A stretch of DNA of 64,000 bases from Dillenia suffruticosa (Eukaryota; Streptophyta; Magnoliopsida; Dilleniales; Dilleniaceae): contig JAVTVX010000015.1 in assembly GCA_033439265.1 (NCBI GenBank), positions 22,621,947 to 22,685,946 on the forward strand, written 5' to 3'. The translations under genes were made by a program, and so were the position numbers. The notes under the pieces were generated by a model, which did not search any database, was not told where the DNA came from, and saw only the letters and a program-made list of their open reading frames with translations. This document shows, piece after piece, positions 1 to 11,575 of the stretch. Each line of letters begins with the position of its first letter. The stretch's first letter is position 1.

Positions 1-89
1 GGGTCTTTAAATGACTGTATGAAACCCTCTAATGCATTGAGGACTTGTCATATACTTGGGAAGACTTTCATCATTTCTTAAACCTAGAC

Positions 90-104
90 GCTTTGATACC
101 AATA
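90..104 (-). other. Primer-binding site, initiator-Met-tRNA type
   Basis: The minus strand reads TATTGGTATCAAAG a few bases inside the LTR end. This is close to TGGTATCAGAGC, the usual plant LTR-element site complementary to the 3' end of tRNA-iMet. Confidence 0.7.
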
Positions 105-108
105 GAAC

Positions 109-2715
109 TGTCACGCCCCAAACCGGGATCGTGAACAGCCGCCCGTTGCCCTAGGATGTCGGCTGTATTTTTACAGAAAATCGGACAGAATCTTCCCATA
201 AATCGGAGGTTTCCCGTGTACAATTAAACCTGTATAATCAAAATCAATTTATAATTTAAATAAATGGCTATCCCGGCCTCTCCAAAATCAACAAACACCA
301 CCGCCAGCATCCAGAACAACGCAAGGTTACAAGTTTCTAGCAGTTCTAGGCACAGACCTCTACTGTCATGCCCAACTAGAGTATGAGCAGCCGCTATACC
401 GAGCGGACCTAAGTTTGGACAATGTATAACACATTTCCCAAGTAACATTCAAATACGTACAATCGCCTCAATGCAAATGAAATATGAGAGTTAAACTATA
501 CAATCATCCCAAAATAAGTACATGGCCAACTACGAACCTCAATGTCAAGACCTCGCAGGGTCGAAACAAAATTAGAAGTAAATCTCACCGTCAGAACACC
601 AAATCCGCTCTAGAACCTGTAACGCCGCTCTATCACAATCAACCTGTCTGAGGAGGGAAAAAAGAGGGGTGAGTATCATGGGAAGATACTCAGTGAGTGA
701 GGGGGATAATATCAAGCATAAATAGTATAGGTGAACAATTGGAGTGTCAAATAATATATTTGAAACAAAAATTTACATTTCGCAGCAAAATATGATATAT
801 TTATCAATTTGAAATCATTTAATCAAACACACGATAGCAAGCATGTATGCATCCATTTAAAATCAAGTAATGTTAGAGCGAGCCAAAAATAGTCCTGACA
901 AAGGTCAACCGTGACCAAGGACAGGCGCGTCGGCGGTTTTATTATGCATAGATTTTGAAACGCTCTCTACCCCGACGTTGGCCATGAGTACGCTGGGGCC
1001 AACTCATCAACATGTATAGGACCCCGCCCGGTGCTTGACGGTGGTGTCACACACGTCCTCCCCCTACGTGGGTTCAACCGGCCGCGCCTATAACCTTTAG
1101 AATAAATGACGTTTGCGGATACCTCCTGCAGAAGCGTATCCGGGCAACCCGTGCCTCTACAAACGCCCTTCGTAGCTACGGAATCATCATAGTATCACAA
1201 GGGCACAATATCCCATAGTATCACAAGGGCACAACGTCCCAGGGCACAATGTCCCACAAGTAACATCACATCATCTCGTAACTAGTGGGCATCCAACCCA
1301 CATAGTTCATCAAAACATTTCAAATCTGTGTGCCAATACGTTTCGTTGAATCTTTTCAAACAGCATATCAATGCGACGGTAGAAAAGAAATTTTAAAATT
1401 TCAAGTAATGGCACAATTATTGTTTCATTTCAAACCAGGGATGCATAGTCATCGTAATTAAAATTCAAGACACTCCAATAATCACAAAACAGATTTGAAA
1501 TTCAATGTCATACGTCAGGTCAATGCATATCAAAAGCATGTTTTATCGAAAACACGGCAGAAAACAAGTTTTACTATTTTATGCAAGAGATTAGAGTCCC
1601 ACTCACTTATTTAGGGAGGATGGTCACTCCCTACTTTTCAACGACTCTCTAAAAGACAAACCTAATTAAATCATCAAGTTTTTACATCAAATAAAACCCT
1701 AATAAGGGAAAATTTATTCACACTGTGAAGTGAGTGCATTTCTCTTACCTAGAGTTCCTCGGGTTTCAGACCTAGCTGTCGTTCGCCCGTCGGATTGGTC
1801 TAAAACCTGTAATTGTTTCAAATTTCAATTATATTAGAAACAACTAAATTTCTAACTCCAAACCCTAGAACTTCAACCAAATATAGTCGTTACCTACAGT
1901 ACAGAAGATGCAGGTGAGCTCTCGAAGGGGAAAGCCGGTCGCGGGCTCATGGGCCGTCACAGGCTCACGGGCCGGTGGGCTGGCTGCTAGTGGACTGGCC
2001 CGCTGGTGGCTCACGGGCTCTCAACCCGGCTTGCTGGCTGTAGCGGGCTTCGCGGGTTGTAGTGGGCCGCAGCTGGACTGGGCCTTGGGCCGCTGGTGGG
2101 CTCGCGGCTGGTGGGCTGGCCCGCTCACGGGCTAGGGCTCACGCTTGTGAGCTGGAACGCGTGCTCGTGAGTTGAGGCGCGCGCTCGTGAGCTGAGGCGC
2201 GCACTCAGGAAAGGATCGCGCACTGGGAGGTGCGCACGCTCGCACAGATGGGTCGCGTGCTCTGTGCATTGTGCTCGCGCAGGGGCACGCCGGTTGGGTC
2301 ACGGGAGATCATGCGCAGGCTGGTGCGCAGGCTGGGTCGCAGGAGATCGCGCGCTGGCTGGGTCGCGGGGGATCGCGCGCTGGCTGGGTCGCGGGGGATC
2401 GCGCGCTGGGCTCACGCACTGGCTCGCGGGAGATCGAGAGCTGTGGCGCGCTGGGCTCGCGTGCTGGCTCGCGAGAGATTGCGACCTGTGGCGCGCTGGG
2501 CTCGCACACTGGCTCGCAGAAGATCGCGTTCGCGCGAGGAGGCAGCGCTTGCGTGGAGGAAGGAGCTGCTCGCAGGAGGGCGTTGCAACAGTGGGCGGCG
2601 TGTGGTGGCGGGACAGAGAGGCCACGGTGGAGAAGAGAGAGAGAGAGAGAGAAAGTGGGAGAAACTTAGGGCTTTAAGCCCAAATTTAAAACCCTTTTTT
2701 TTTTGTGGTGTTACA
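109..2715 (-). repeat. 5' LTR (about 2.6 kb) of the minus-strand chromovirus
   Basis: Read on the plus strand it starts TGTCACGCCCC and ends GGTGTTACA, the reverse complement of the TGTAACACC...GGGGCGTGACA ends of the LTRs at 14864-17428 and 22777-25815. It contains a very GC-rich block (about 1900-2620) and a GA tract. Next to these is a hairpin-like 'agggctttaagccc' (about 2668-2685) in the position where related LTRs carry a palindrome. The long open frames over 1908-2781 on both strands come from this GC-rich composition and are not genes. Confidence 0.88.
1900..2620. repeat. GC-rich minisatellite-like block inside the LTR
   Basis: Short GC-rich words built on gctcgcgggct and gctgaggcgcgc recur. 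Over about 2300-2530 a roughly 26-base unit containing ggctgggtcgcgggggatcg repeats in tandem with variation. Similar blocks lie in the other LTRs (5100-5700, 15370-15540, 23380-23930, 49440-49920), so this belongs to the LTR family. Confidence 0.7.
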
Positions 2716-2971
2716 GTAGATATTTTATTTTGCAAGTTCCTCTTGTTCAATTTACCCATGTATGCTCTGGACAGAAGTTAAGCAATTATTTTGGCCTCAC
2801 ATCCCCATCCATGATCCTTTGGAGGAAAAAAAAGAGAGGAACAAAAGAAGAGACCAAAGTTGAGGTCCCTAACTAAATAATTTTTTTCTATCCTGGGGTT
2901 TACCTTTTTTTCCCCATGGTATTTTAGTATCTTCAACAAAAATGAGAGGCCTTCATTAGTGTTCTTGATAG

Positions 2972-5900
2972 ATTTTGCTTTGGAGGGGAATATTCGTGGC
3001 TTCAACACATGTACTGGATGGAGCAGAGTGGCTTGTAATCCTTGGTCCAATCTTCCTCGCATTGTTGCTTCTTTTTGTTAATGGCATACTGTCATGCCCC
3101 GAACCGGGGTCGTGAGCAGCCGCCCGTTGCCTTGAATGCCGATTGTATTTTTACAGAAAATCGGATAAATTTTCCCATAAATCGAGGTTTCTCATATATA
3201 AATAAACCAGTATAATTTAAAATCAACCTGTAAATAAAATAAAATGGTCATCACGGCCTCACAACAACCTACCAACCACAGCAGACATCCAGAACAACGC
3301 CAGGCTATATAAATTTCCAACAATCCTAGTAGAAAGTTTATACAAATGTACAACAAATTTCCTAAGTAGAAAGTTTAAACGCTTACAAATGCCTCAATGC
3401 AAGTAAAATGAATCAAAGTGAGAGTTATGCACACAATTGCCCATAAGTTATACAGTCATCCCATAATATATACGGCCAACTATGGATCTCAATATCAAGA
3501 CCGCGTAGGGTAGAAACAAAGTACGAAATTCATCTTTCAAATTTAAACTTAAATCTCACCATCGTGAATCATCCAAATCCACCAAAATCTCTAAGATCTG
3601 AAGCGTCGCTCCAGCACAACAATAATTCTGTCGGAGGAGGGAAAAGGGAGGGGTGAGTATCATGGGAAGATACCGAATGAGTGAGGGGGATAATACCAAG
3701 CATAAATAGTGTGGGTGAACCATTGGAGTGTCAAATAATATCATTTGAAACAAAAATTTACATTTCGCAGCAAAACGTAATATGTTTAGCAATTTGAAAT
3801 CATTTAATCAATCATACGATACAAGCATGTATGCATCCATTTAAAAATCAAATAATAGTAGAGCAAGTCAAAGATAATCCTGGCAAAGGTCAACCATGAC
3901 CAAGGACAGGCGCATCGGGGGTTTTATTATGTATAGACTTTAAAATCGCTCTCTACCCCGAGTTGGCCATGAGTTTGTTGGGGCTAACTCATCATCATGT
4001 ATAAGACCCCACCCGGTGCTAGACGGTGGCATCACACTTGTCCTCCCCCATTGTGGGTTCAACTGGCCGCGCCTATAGCCTTTGGAATCAATGACGTTTG
4101 CGGATACCTTTGGAATCAATGACATTTGCAGATACCTCTTGCAGAAGCGTATCCGACAATCCGTGCCTCTACAAACACCCTTCGCAGCTACGGAATCATC
4201 AATGTCGTCATCATAGTATCACAAAGGCACAACATCCCATAAGAAAGAATCATATCATGCATAACTAGTGGGTATCCAACCCACATAGTTTATCAAAGCA
4301 ATTGAAATCCGCATGCCAATACATTTCATCAAATCATTCCAAAACCGCATACCAATGCAACCGTAAAAGGAATTTATCCATTTTCAAGTAATGACACAAA
4401 TTTTGTTTCATGTCAAACCATGGATGTATAGTCATCGTAAACATAATTTAAGACACTCCAATAACCACAAAACAGATTTTAATATCATACGTCAAATCAA
4501 TGCATATCAAAAGCATGTTTTATCGAAAACACGACAGAAAACACGATTCACTATTTCTTGCAAGAGATTAGAGTCCAACACACCTTTCTAGGGAGGGTGG
4601 TCACTCCCTATTTTTTTTCAATTTAATCCAATTGATTCCTAGAGTCTCCAAAAGACAGCTAATCAATCATCACTATTTAATATCAAATAAGATTTTCAAT
4701 TTTTTTTTCTTTCAAATTTAATATAACTGTAATTGACACAATCCCCTTTTTAGATTCCCGTTTCATCGCTTTTGAATCATTTGGCTCACTAATGATCAAT
4801 TTTTCTAATATTTCTCATTTTCTCTAATTTTCCTCGAATTTAACATTATATAGTGTTCGATTCTAAATTCCACATAATTTCAACAAATTTAATTCAAATA
4901 TTGAAGTAATTGCATTTCTCTCACCTAGGATTTCTCGGATCTCAGACCTAACTTTCGTTCGCCCGTGGAACTGGTTTAAATCCTGTAATATTTCCAAATT
5001 TGAAACGAAGTTAGCAACTAATTAAATTTCTAAACGTCAAACCCTAGAATTATATCCAATTATAGTCGTTACCTATAGTAAAGAAGATGCATGTGAGCTC
5101 TTCAAAAGGAGCAGCTGGTCGCGGGCTCGAGGACCGATGGGCTGGTGGGCTTGCGGGCTCGTAGCCCGGCTTGCTGGCCGTAGTGGGCTTCGTGGGCCGC
5201 AGTGGGCTCCCGGGTCAGCAGTGGGCTTTCTGGGTCAGCAGTAGGCTTCGCAGCCTGGTGGGCACTCACGAGCAAGGGCTCGCGCTCACGAGCTAGAGTG
5301 CTTACAGGCGGGAGCGCTCACGGGCTCGGGCTTGGGGGAGGTTTGCAGTCGCGCGCTCACAAGCTGAGGCGAACACTCACGAGCTGAGGCCCGCGCTTGC
5401 GAGAGGATCGCGCGCTTACGAGTGGATCACGCGCTCGTCAAGGGTCACACGCTGTGGGCTCTACTCGCGTAGAGGGTCGCGTTGGAGTACGCTCGCGCTT
5501 GTGCTGGGGCGCGCTCACGCTCGTGCAGAGATTGCGCTGCCCGCGGGAGATCGTACGCTGGGCTCGCGCAGTGGGTTGCGCGCTGTGCTAAGGAGGAAGG
5601 CGCTACTCGCGGGAGATCACGTACTGGGCTTGCGCGGGAAGGTTCATGCTGCGATGAAGGAGCTACGCTCGCAGGAAGGCGTTGCAGTGACGGCGATGGC
5701 GGGAGTAAGGCGAGGCGGTGGGCGACAACGATGGTGGAAAGGGAGGGACTGCGGGAGAGGAAGAGAGAGGAAAAGAGAGAGAGAGAGAGAGAGAGAAGAA
5801 GAGATTAGGGCTTATTTAGCCCTAATCCAATTTGGGTTTTTTTTTTTTCTTTTTCCTTTTCTTTTTTCTTTTCTTTTCTTTTATCATTATTATTATTATT

Positions 5901-6442
5901 ATTATATTCATTTTACCTTAATTTTTACGGATACGGCAATAATTTAAATATACCAAAAATTCAATTTAAATACCCCAAAATCAAAAATCAATATAAATAA
6001 TTAAAATTTCTTGTACAACAATACGGTATCACAGAGTCAGCGTTACACATACCGCTGCTTGAGGTACAATTAACTTTTAGGTTTCTTTGTGTTTATTGCT
6101 TTCTTCCTGATATTTGCTTATGATATACAACTGGAATATGATTGGAGGCAGGAGTCAGCTGATAAGAAGTTTGGAAATATAGCTGGATATAGAGTGTACA
6201 AAAGAACAACTAAGTGGGCTTTTATAATTTGTTTGTTAACTACGAGATCTTTTTTGTTTCACTTTTAATTGGAAGCTTTGGAAAGGAGACCCGAATTTAA
6301 CTCTTACATGTCCTCCTCCAGCCCTCTCATTCCGCTACCTACTTCATTGTATCGGAATTTGCCTTCCTGGTTTAAAGCAGCCTTCCTCTTTGAATTTCCT
6401 TTCTACTACAAGAATTTTCCTGGAGAAGGGGCAAACTGGTAA
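2972..6442 (+). pseudogene. DUF1295 family protein (steroid 5-alpha-reductase-like), last three exons, copy 1, split by a solo LTR
   Basis: Three exons of a host membrane oxidoreductase-like gene are visible. Exon A (2972-3089, resuming 6053-6063) encodes ILLWRGIFVAST, then GAEWLVILGPIFLALLLLF and the start of a GIPLLE motif. It follows a TAG acceptor and ends at GAG before GTACAA. Exon B (6152-6213) follows CAG and encodes ESADKKFGNIAGYRVYKRTT. Exon C (6322-6442) follows CAG and encodes PLIPLP, LPSWFKAAFLFEFPFY and FPGEGANW, ending in TAA. These match the C-terminal part of plant DUF1295 proteins as I recall them (Arabidopsis At1g18180/At1g73650 type). All splice sites and frames in this copy look sound, except that a 2,958-bp LTR sits between the I and P codons of GIPLLE. 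Upstream exons are not found; a Ty3 element lies just 5' of exon A. The exact reaction of the family is not established from this sequence. Confidence 0.85.
3090..6047 (-). mobile_element. Solo LTR of a Ty3 chromovirus inserted in a DUF1295 exon
   Basis: The plus strand starts TGTCATGCCCC and ends GCGTTACA, matching inverted LTR termini of the same group. The 5-bp duplication CATAC flanks it (3085-3089 and 6048-6052). There is no internal region or second LTR, so it is a solo LTR left by LTR-LTR recombination. Internal landmarks are the GC-rich block (about 5100-5700), a GA tract, the 'ttagggcttatttagccctaa' hairpin (5808-5828) and a TTA microsatellite (about 5884-5906). The identical insertion occurs in copy 2 (47378-50269), so it predates the duplication. 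Confidence 0.9.
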
Positions 6443-8189
6443 CTTTACTCTCGGTCTCCGCAGATTCTAGTTTGCCTTCTTAATTGAGACCTGCATTCAC
6501 TACCCATTTGTTCACCGAGACTTATAAGCATGATGTGAATGCCTTGTTTAAAGCTTTCTTAACTCTGCCATGCTATTTCTTTTACTTTTATTATAATAAA
6601 GATCTCTAAGAGAGACCTAAGCTTTAGCATAAATATACCTTTTCATTTATGATAGATTCATTTTTCCATAACTAATATGGGAAGGTGCAAATGTGAGGAG
6701 GAAAAAATTATTGCATGACTGGAAAAGAGTAATGGATCTAAGCTGGTCTTAGCATATAGAGGTGTGTATTATTTTTTGTGATGGCTTATTGTCATTTTCC
6801 TTTTTGTTGTGCAATATTGGATATGGTTTTATGCAAACTCTCTCTCTCTCTCTCTCTCTCTATTTCCCCCATTTCAAGTAAGGTAGAATAAAATATTAGG
6901 AAGAGAGTAAAAAAAAGAGAAAGGAGACAAGAAACATACAAAGAGGGACTATTGCAGACCACCAACATAGGTTAAAGGAAAACTTCAATCTAATTCATTA
7001 ATCAAAGCAGCACAAAGAACACTAATGCCTCAATGTATAGACAAAGCTCTAAAAAATATGGAAATAATATGAAAAGAACAATTTCACAAAAGTTGGTAAC
7101 AAGCTAAACCATAGAAATTGTGATGAAAACCTATATTAAATAATTTTTAGTATATTCTAATTCAGTTCTCCCCGGCTAAAAGGACTCCTCGAGCGAGGTG
7201 GCAAAAGCTGTTCATCAAGGAGGGTGAATGAGGTAACTTTGTAGGTGAACTGCACGTGAAAACAGGCCCACAATCACAAATTTACAAATATCATGATAGT
7301 AGTTAAAATTGTCATCAAAGAGAACAAGGATTTGAATTCTCTTTGTTGGTAATTTAACAAATTAATGTAAGTTCCATACCTGCAAATGATATGTAGAAAA
7401 AGCAGAGGAGCAAAGGAAGAAACCTAGGATGACATGACAATTACTCACAATTCAAAAGAAAAGCATCTTTTTCAATAATTGTATCAAATCAATTTGCCTC
7501 ACATCGTTAAAAACTCATTCACAATTTTACTTTTTTCACATCCATTTCAAACTTTGCAATATTCTCAATATTCTAGACTAGATCTATTTCAAATTTTTCC
7601 TTTTCCTCTTGTGGACATGAAACAAGAATGTGATCAACCATAGGTTGTGTCTCTTCAATTAGTGAGAACTCCCATCAACTATATGGAGATTCATTAGATT
7701 CCAATTTTGTACCAGCCTCTTGGGATTCTGGATATTGTTTAACTCTTAACGGATTTGTCTAAGCTTACTTTTGAATTCTTTAACTATCATGAATATATGT
7801 TGTTTAACTTCATTAGTACATTCCATTCGGCAAATTATTTAAAACGATGATTATATGGCTGAGATGTAAATTCCCTCTTTATTTTGGTATGGTATTGTAC
7901 ATAATTATGTGCATTTGAGTGTTGGACACCATAGTCAAAGAATCCACATAAAAGGAGTCGGTCTCGAAAGTGTATGTGGGGACTTGTCTTGAAAAAGAGG
8001 AATAACATGAAGGATGAAAACTACAAAGAGAACTATAACCGTCATTTATGTGAGAACTTGCAATTGCAAAAGTCGCTCAAGTAATAAAGTAGTGAGTAAC
8101 GATTGTACCCCAAGGATTGCTAATTATTAATTTAGCTTACTATTTGTAATGCTTAGAATATGAATTTTATGACTAATGTATCTAGTTAA
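6443..8189. other. AT-rich spacer downstream of the DUF1295 gene; no gene recognised
   Basis: The first part is probably 3' UTR and downstream DNA. A CT microsatellite lies at about 6839-6861. The minus strand at about 7500-7760 has short protein-like runs (for example VDHILVSCPQEEKEKFEID), but these are interrupted and I do not recognise them. The same sequence is in copy 2 (50666-52412). Confidence 0.5.
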
Positions 8190-8425
8190 CTAAAATCTAC
8201 CAACTAAACTATAATGCATGAATTATTGAAAAATAAAGTCTACGAGACAAAGAAGGAAGACATTCAATAGAGACGTTTAGAGCATATAAGAGAGACTTGC
8301 ATATGATATTTATTAATCTAGAAAAAACATATAATAGGGTTCTCAAAGACAAACTTTGATAGATGTTGATGAAGAACGAGACCCACATGAGATACATTAA
8401 TCTATATAAAATCAATAATTACTTC
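8190..8425 (+). mobile_element. LINE (L1-type) reverse-transcriptase relic, copy 1
   Basis: The frame around 8290-8400 gives DLHMIFINLEKTYNRVLKDKL followed by MRYINLYK. This corresponds to the plant LINE RT signature DLHMVFIDLEKAYDRVP...RYINLI. About 60 bases upstream another frame gives HELLKNKVYETKK, resembling the ERVIENRLRRET segment that normally lies some 40 residues earlier. The stretch between them is therefore deleted. Only about 0.2 kb survives, with stops and frame changes, so it is long dead. The same relic is at 52413-52648. Confidence 0.7.
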
Positions 8426-9584
8426 TAAAATTTATATTAATAAATAAAAATAAAGTAAGGAAATCTCCCTCCCCTCCCTAAATTCATAAAAATAAAAACA
8501 GTGTGAGTAAGAGGGGGGGCAAAGTCTGAGAAAGGAAAAAAAAGATCAGATCAAATTAAAGGAGAACTGTCGAATCAAAAAGGAATTTCCAAAAGATGAG
8601 CTTAAGTAATTTGAAAAGCCCCATTAAAAGACGTGGGCCCATAGTAATAGGAATTCAAAAAGCCTTCTCTCTTTTTCGGGTTTGAGAATGGAATTTCAAA
8701 AGAGGTGGGCCATAGCTTAAGAAATTTCAAAAGCCTTCTCTCTCTCTCTAAAAGAAATTGAAGGGAAGCATCAGAGTAGATGACGGAGGCAGATCACAAA
8801 GTTTAAGGAGGCTTCTTGTCTCTTTGACACGATGGCGATGGTATATCTTTTTTTTTAATCTTCTTTTTCTTCCTCCTATATTTATTTTCCATTCTTGTTA
8901 TTTCTGCTCTCTCTCTCTCTTTCTTTCTCCCTCACCCCCTCTCCCTCTCCCTCTCCTTCCTTGTCATACAAAGTTGTTTGTTCAAGAAAGATTGAAATGA
9001 GTAGTAGTCAAAGAAGTTGAGATCTCGAGGTCTTAGATGGGTTTATAATTCTGTTGACAGAATTCATTCCTTGTATTTTTAGAAAGAGAGTTGAGTTTTT
9101 TTTCACCTGTGGTTTTTGTTTTAACTCACATGTCAGTCACAGTTCACCCACAATTGATCCGTATTTTTAAGGTCAATGTAGAAACAGTATTATAATTGGA
9201 CCGATCCATGACATGTCTAAGTGGTCAGTTGAACTGGTCCGACTGACAGGTCAGTCCGGTTTTAATAACACGAGTATAACTAATAAGTTTAATTTCTCTG
9301 TAATTAAAATAATTTTATATGTTACCATTCTTATATAGTGGTATAATTATGCTCTCTCTTCATATTTGGGGATATTTTCTTTGATCTTTGATCTACCATT
9401 TTGATCTTTGATCTTTGATTTTCTGTTCCAAATCTGTATACCTTTTTGTCAGATCTACCATTTTTGTCTTTGAATATGTTGATTTCGGTTTTGATTTCGT
9501 CAATTTTTGATCAAAATTTTGGGAATTTAATGTTCGTGTTTTTTGTATAGAAGAGACATTTTGTCTCTCTCTCTCTCTCTGTGA
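8426..9584. other. Spacer with short degenerate tandem units and pyrimidine tracts
   Basis: At about 8590-8760 a motif of the form 'aatttcaaaagccttctctc' plus 'gtgggcccatag' recurs two to three times with drift. A CT-rich tract follows (about 8908-8965). An ATG-started frame at 8758-9000 runs mostly through that tract and is not convincing. No gene recognised. Confidence 0.4.
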
Positions 9585-9790
9585 TTTTTGGGCTTAAAAT
9601 CAAACTCGGGCCTGGCCCGAAATGGGCCCGAGACCCTTTTAATTTTTTGGGCCGAGCTCGAGTCTTAATTCTTTGAGCTTTCTTGAGTCTGGCTTGGGCT
9701 CGGGCCCATAAAATTTTAAACGGGCTGAGCTTGAGCTTTGCAAAGCCTGACTCAAACACCTTGATTGCCGATCCTAACCGGCACCCTCCT
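9585..9790. repeat. GGGCCC/GAGC-rich stretch, possibly a DNA-transposon subterminal region
   Basis: Repeated words such as gggcctggcccgaaatgggccc, gggccgagctcgag and gggctcgggccc occur within 200 bases of otherwise AT-rich DNA. It ends near 'ccgatcctaacc'. Subterminal repeats of this composition are common in plant hAT-type elements, but I find no terminal inverted repeats or 8-bp target duplication. The assignment is therefore only a suggestion. A matching stretch is at 53865-54062. Confidence 0.3.
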
Positions 9791-10611
9791 TTATTTACCT
9801 TTGGACTGGCCATGGTAAAGTTAATAGAAACCATTCTAAAGCCCTAAATATTAAATAATTTCTAATGTAATCTGTGTCATTAGGTTTTGCCTTTTCTTTG
9901 ACTAAAAAAAGGACCAATAGTGCACTTTTAGTAACCTACATAAGCACATTACTAAGGGCATCATCTATGCTTGTGTAGGGAAGAAATGTGAATATATTGT
10001 GAAACAGTAACCAAAACAATGCTAGTGGCTGATATGAAAACATCACACGTGTTGGTTTCTTTTTTATTTTCCTTTTTTTCCCCTGGATTTTGTTGATAAA
10101 GGGGTTCAAGGGCTTTTTGTTTTTTTCTTCTTATGTTTCGTTTGGGGGGTGGTTGGAAGGAGAAAAGAGATCTAGGTTTCTATTTGTTTGTCAGTCCGAC
10201 TTCAAATCAATAGAAGTTACTTTTAGCTGGATCAGTGATGTGAGAGCATTTTTGTTGTCCATTAAGCTTTATGATAAACTACACAGCTTGCATTACATTG
10301 TAGGTAAAGTCATATGTAGATTATATTGCAGGGGTTTGATTGGAAGATAATACCTAGTTTGATATTTATGGTGTGTGAAAAAAAAATGACTATCTTTCTG
10401 CAAAATAATGCGGGAATGAGTTCCTTTGAAGTTGATTCACGACAAAAAGCTCTATGGTCACTTGGGTCGGCTGAGTAATGAGCCAAACATAATTTAGCAC
10501 TGTTCACATTTTTGCATTTATTTTTTCAAAAACGAATTCATTGTTCCATGCTAAATTTTTGCTATTCATGTCTCTTAAATCATTTACCATTTGTGTAAGG
10601 TATAGAACAAA
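9791..10611. other. Spacer between the GGGCCC-rich stretch and copia A; no gene recognised
   Basis: AT-rich DNA shared with copy 2 (about 54063-54880). A frame at 10090-10350 is open in copy 1 but has no recognisable domain, and its counterpart in copy 2 starts later (54424). I treat it as chance. Confidence 0.4.
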
Positions 10612-10920
10612 CCCATTCCCTTGCATGTTTTTGAAATTTCAAAGGAGGGAAGGGAGAGAGTGGTTTTTTTAAAAGAAAAACCAACTCCAATTCCTATAAC
10701 CATCCTTCATGCACATTGAAGGTTGAGAGAGAATTAAAAAAAAAAAAGGCAAAAGAAAGATCAACACCATATACATTGACTCTTGGATTGTGAACAAGAA
10801 GGAGATTGATCAATTGGTAACATTTTTCAGACCCATACATTGAAAAGGTAAGTGATCCGACCCTAAATCTTGGGACATTAAATATTTATTTCGCTGTAAT
10901 TGCATAAGAGAATGCTTTCA
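10612..10920 (+). repeat. 5' LTR of copia A (start approximate)
   Basis: The 3' boundary is set by ...GCTTTCA directly followed by a primer-binding site. The start is inferred by comparison with copy 2, where the LTR seems to begin near 54889. No target duplication can be checked because the 3' end of the element is lost. Confidence 0.6.
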
Positions 10921-10935
10921 TTGGCATTAGAGCAT
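10921..10935 (+). other. Primer-binding site of copia A
   Basis: TTGGCATTAGAGCAT follows the LTR end and resembles TTGGTATCAGAGC, the initiator-Met-tRNA type. Copy 2 has TTGGTATTAAAGC at 55259. Confidence 0.7.
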
Positions 10936-11459
10936 GATTTAGGGTGTTTTCGATTTTTTTTATGTATATTCGAGTTCCATTTTTTTTAAAAGTTGAAAAT
11001 GGTAACTTTGATTATAGACCAAGAAATGCTTTGAAATTTGAAAGGTAGAGTATCCATGATGTTAGGAATTGCTCTGTAAAATTTCATGCATGGCCATTAT
11101 GTATTTTTGGAGAAAAATGAAACCCTAGCCGAAAAATGAAAATGCTTATATCTATTTGCATGATAGGTTTTATGATTTAAAACTTGTATGTTAGATTCCC
11201 CATTAAAAATCCTTTCCAACCATATAAAGAACATGCAAAATGGTTTACAAATGAGGGATAAATCAAAATCTGAAAGACTATTCGAGGTGCAGAAATCTGG
11301 ACTTAGGGAAGACGATGAACAGTGCAAAATAACATAATCCCACTCTCGGGTCATGGGCTGTGAAGCCCAAACGTCATGTTCCAGACTTCAGATCAGAAAA
11401 CTAATGGCATCATTAGATTCAGAGACCCCAAAAATGGGGGGTAGGCAAAATCCAGTGGC

Positions 11460-11575
11460 CGGATTCAGCTGGGAAGGCAGCGCGTGGGCTTTACGCACCG
11501 CCTGGGTGCGTGGGCGGGTCACCCACGCGCCTCCGCCACCAGGTGGCGCGTGAGGGTGCGTGATGCGCCCTCTCG
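11460..11575 (+). other. GC-rich block in the copia A leader
   Basis: A GC-rich stretch rich in gcgtggg / cccacgc complementary words lies in the AT-rich leader. It can form strong secondary structure. Equivalent blocks occupy the same place in copia A' (55795-55915), B (43095-43215, minus) and, more decayed, C (60540-60665). Confidence 0.6.

Larger units (their letters stand above)
1..2715 (-). mobile_element. Ty3/gypsy chromovirus (Tekay/Del-like), 5' end only, leaving the window on the left
   Basis: The minus strand holds the 5' LTR (2715 down to 109), then a primer-binding site and about 90 bases of leader. The leader matches the start of the internal region of the chromovirus at 17429 onward, including the shared text around 'gtcctcaatg' and 'catacagtc'. 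The rest of the element lies left of base 1, so its coding state cannot be judged. The five bases after the LTR are GTAGA. The same sequence stands uninterrupted in the duplicated copy at 47002-47006, which marks the probable target site. The partner target duplication is outside the window. Confidence 0.85.

Noticed and set aside
1908-2781. Several overlapping open frames on both strands (up to 183 codons), rich in Arg, Ala, Gly and Ser
   Set aside because: They lie in the GC-rich block of a Ty3 LTR, where stop codons are rare by composition. The same is true at 5202-5947, 23125-23888 and 49422-49904.
2776-2800. SNYFGL text upstream of DUF1295 exon A, reminiscent of the family's HPNYFGE motif
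   Set aside because: Only four residues agree, no splice donor follows, and the same weak text in copy 2 (47070) adds nothing independent.
8758-9000. ATG-started frame followed by a pyrimidine tract, as the 5' end of a host gene
   Set aside because: The frame consists mainly of the CT-rich tract, and the copy-2 counterpart does not keep the same frame.
9585-9790. A complete hAT or MITE element
   Set aside because: No paired terminal inverted repeats and no 8-bp target duplication could be found in either copy.
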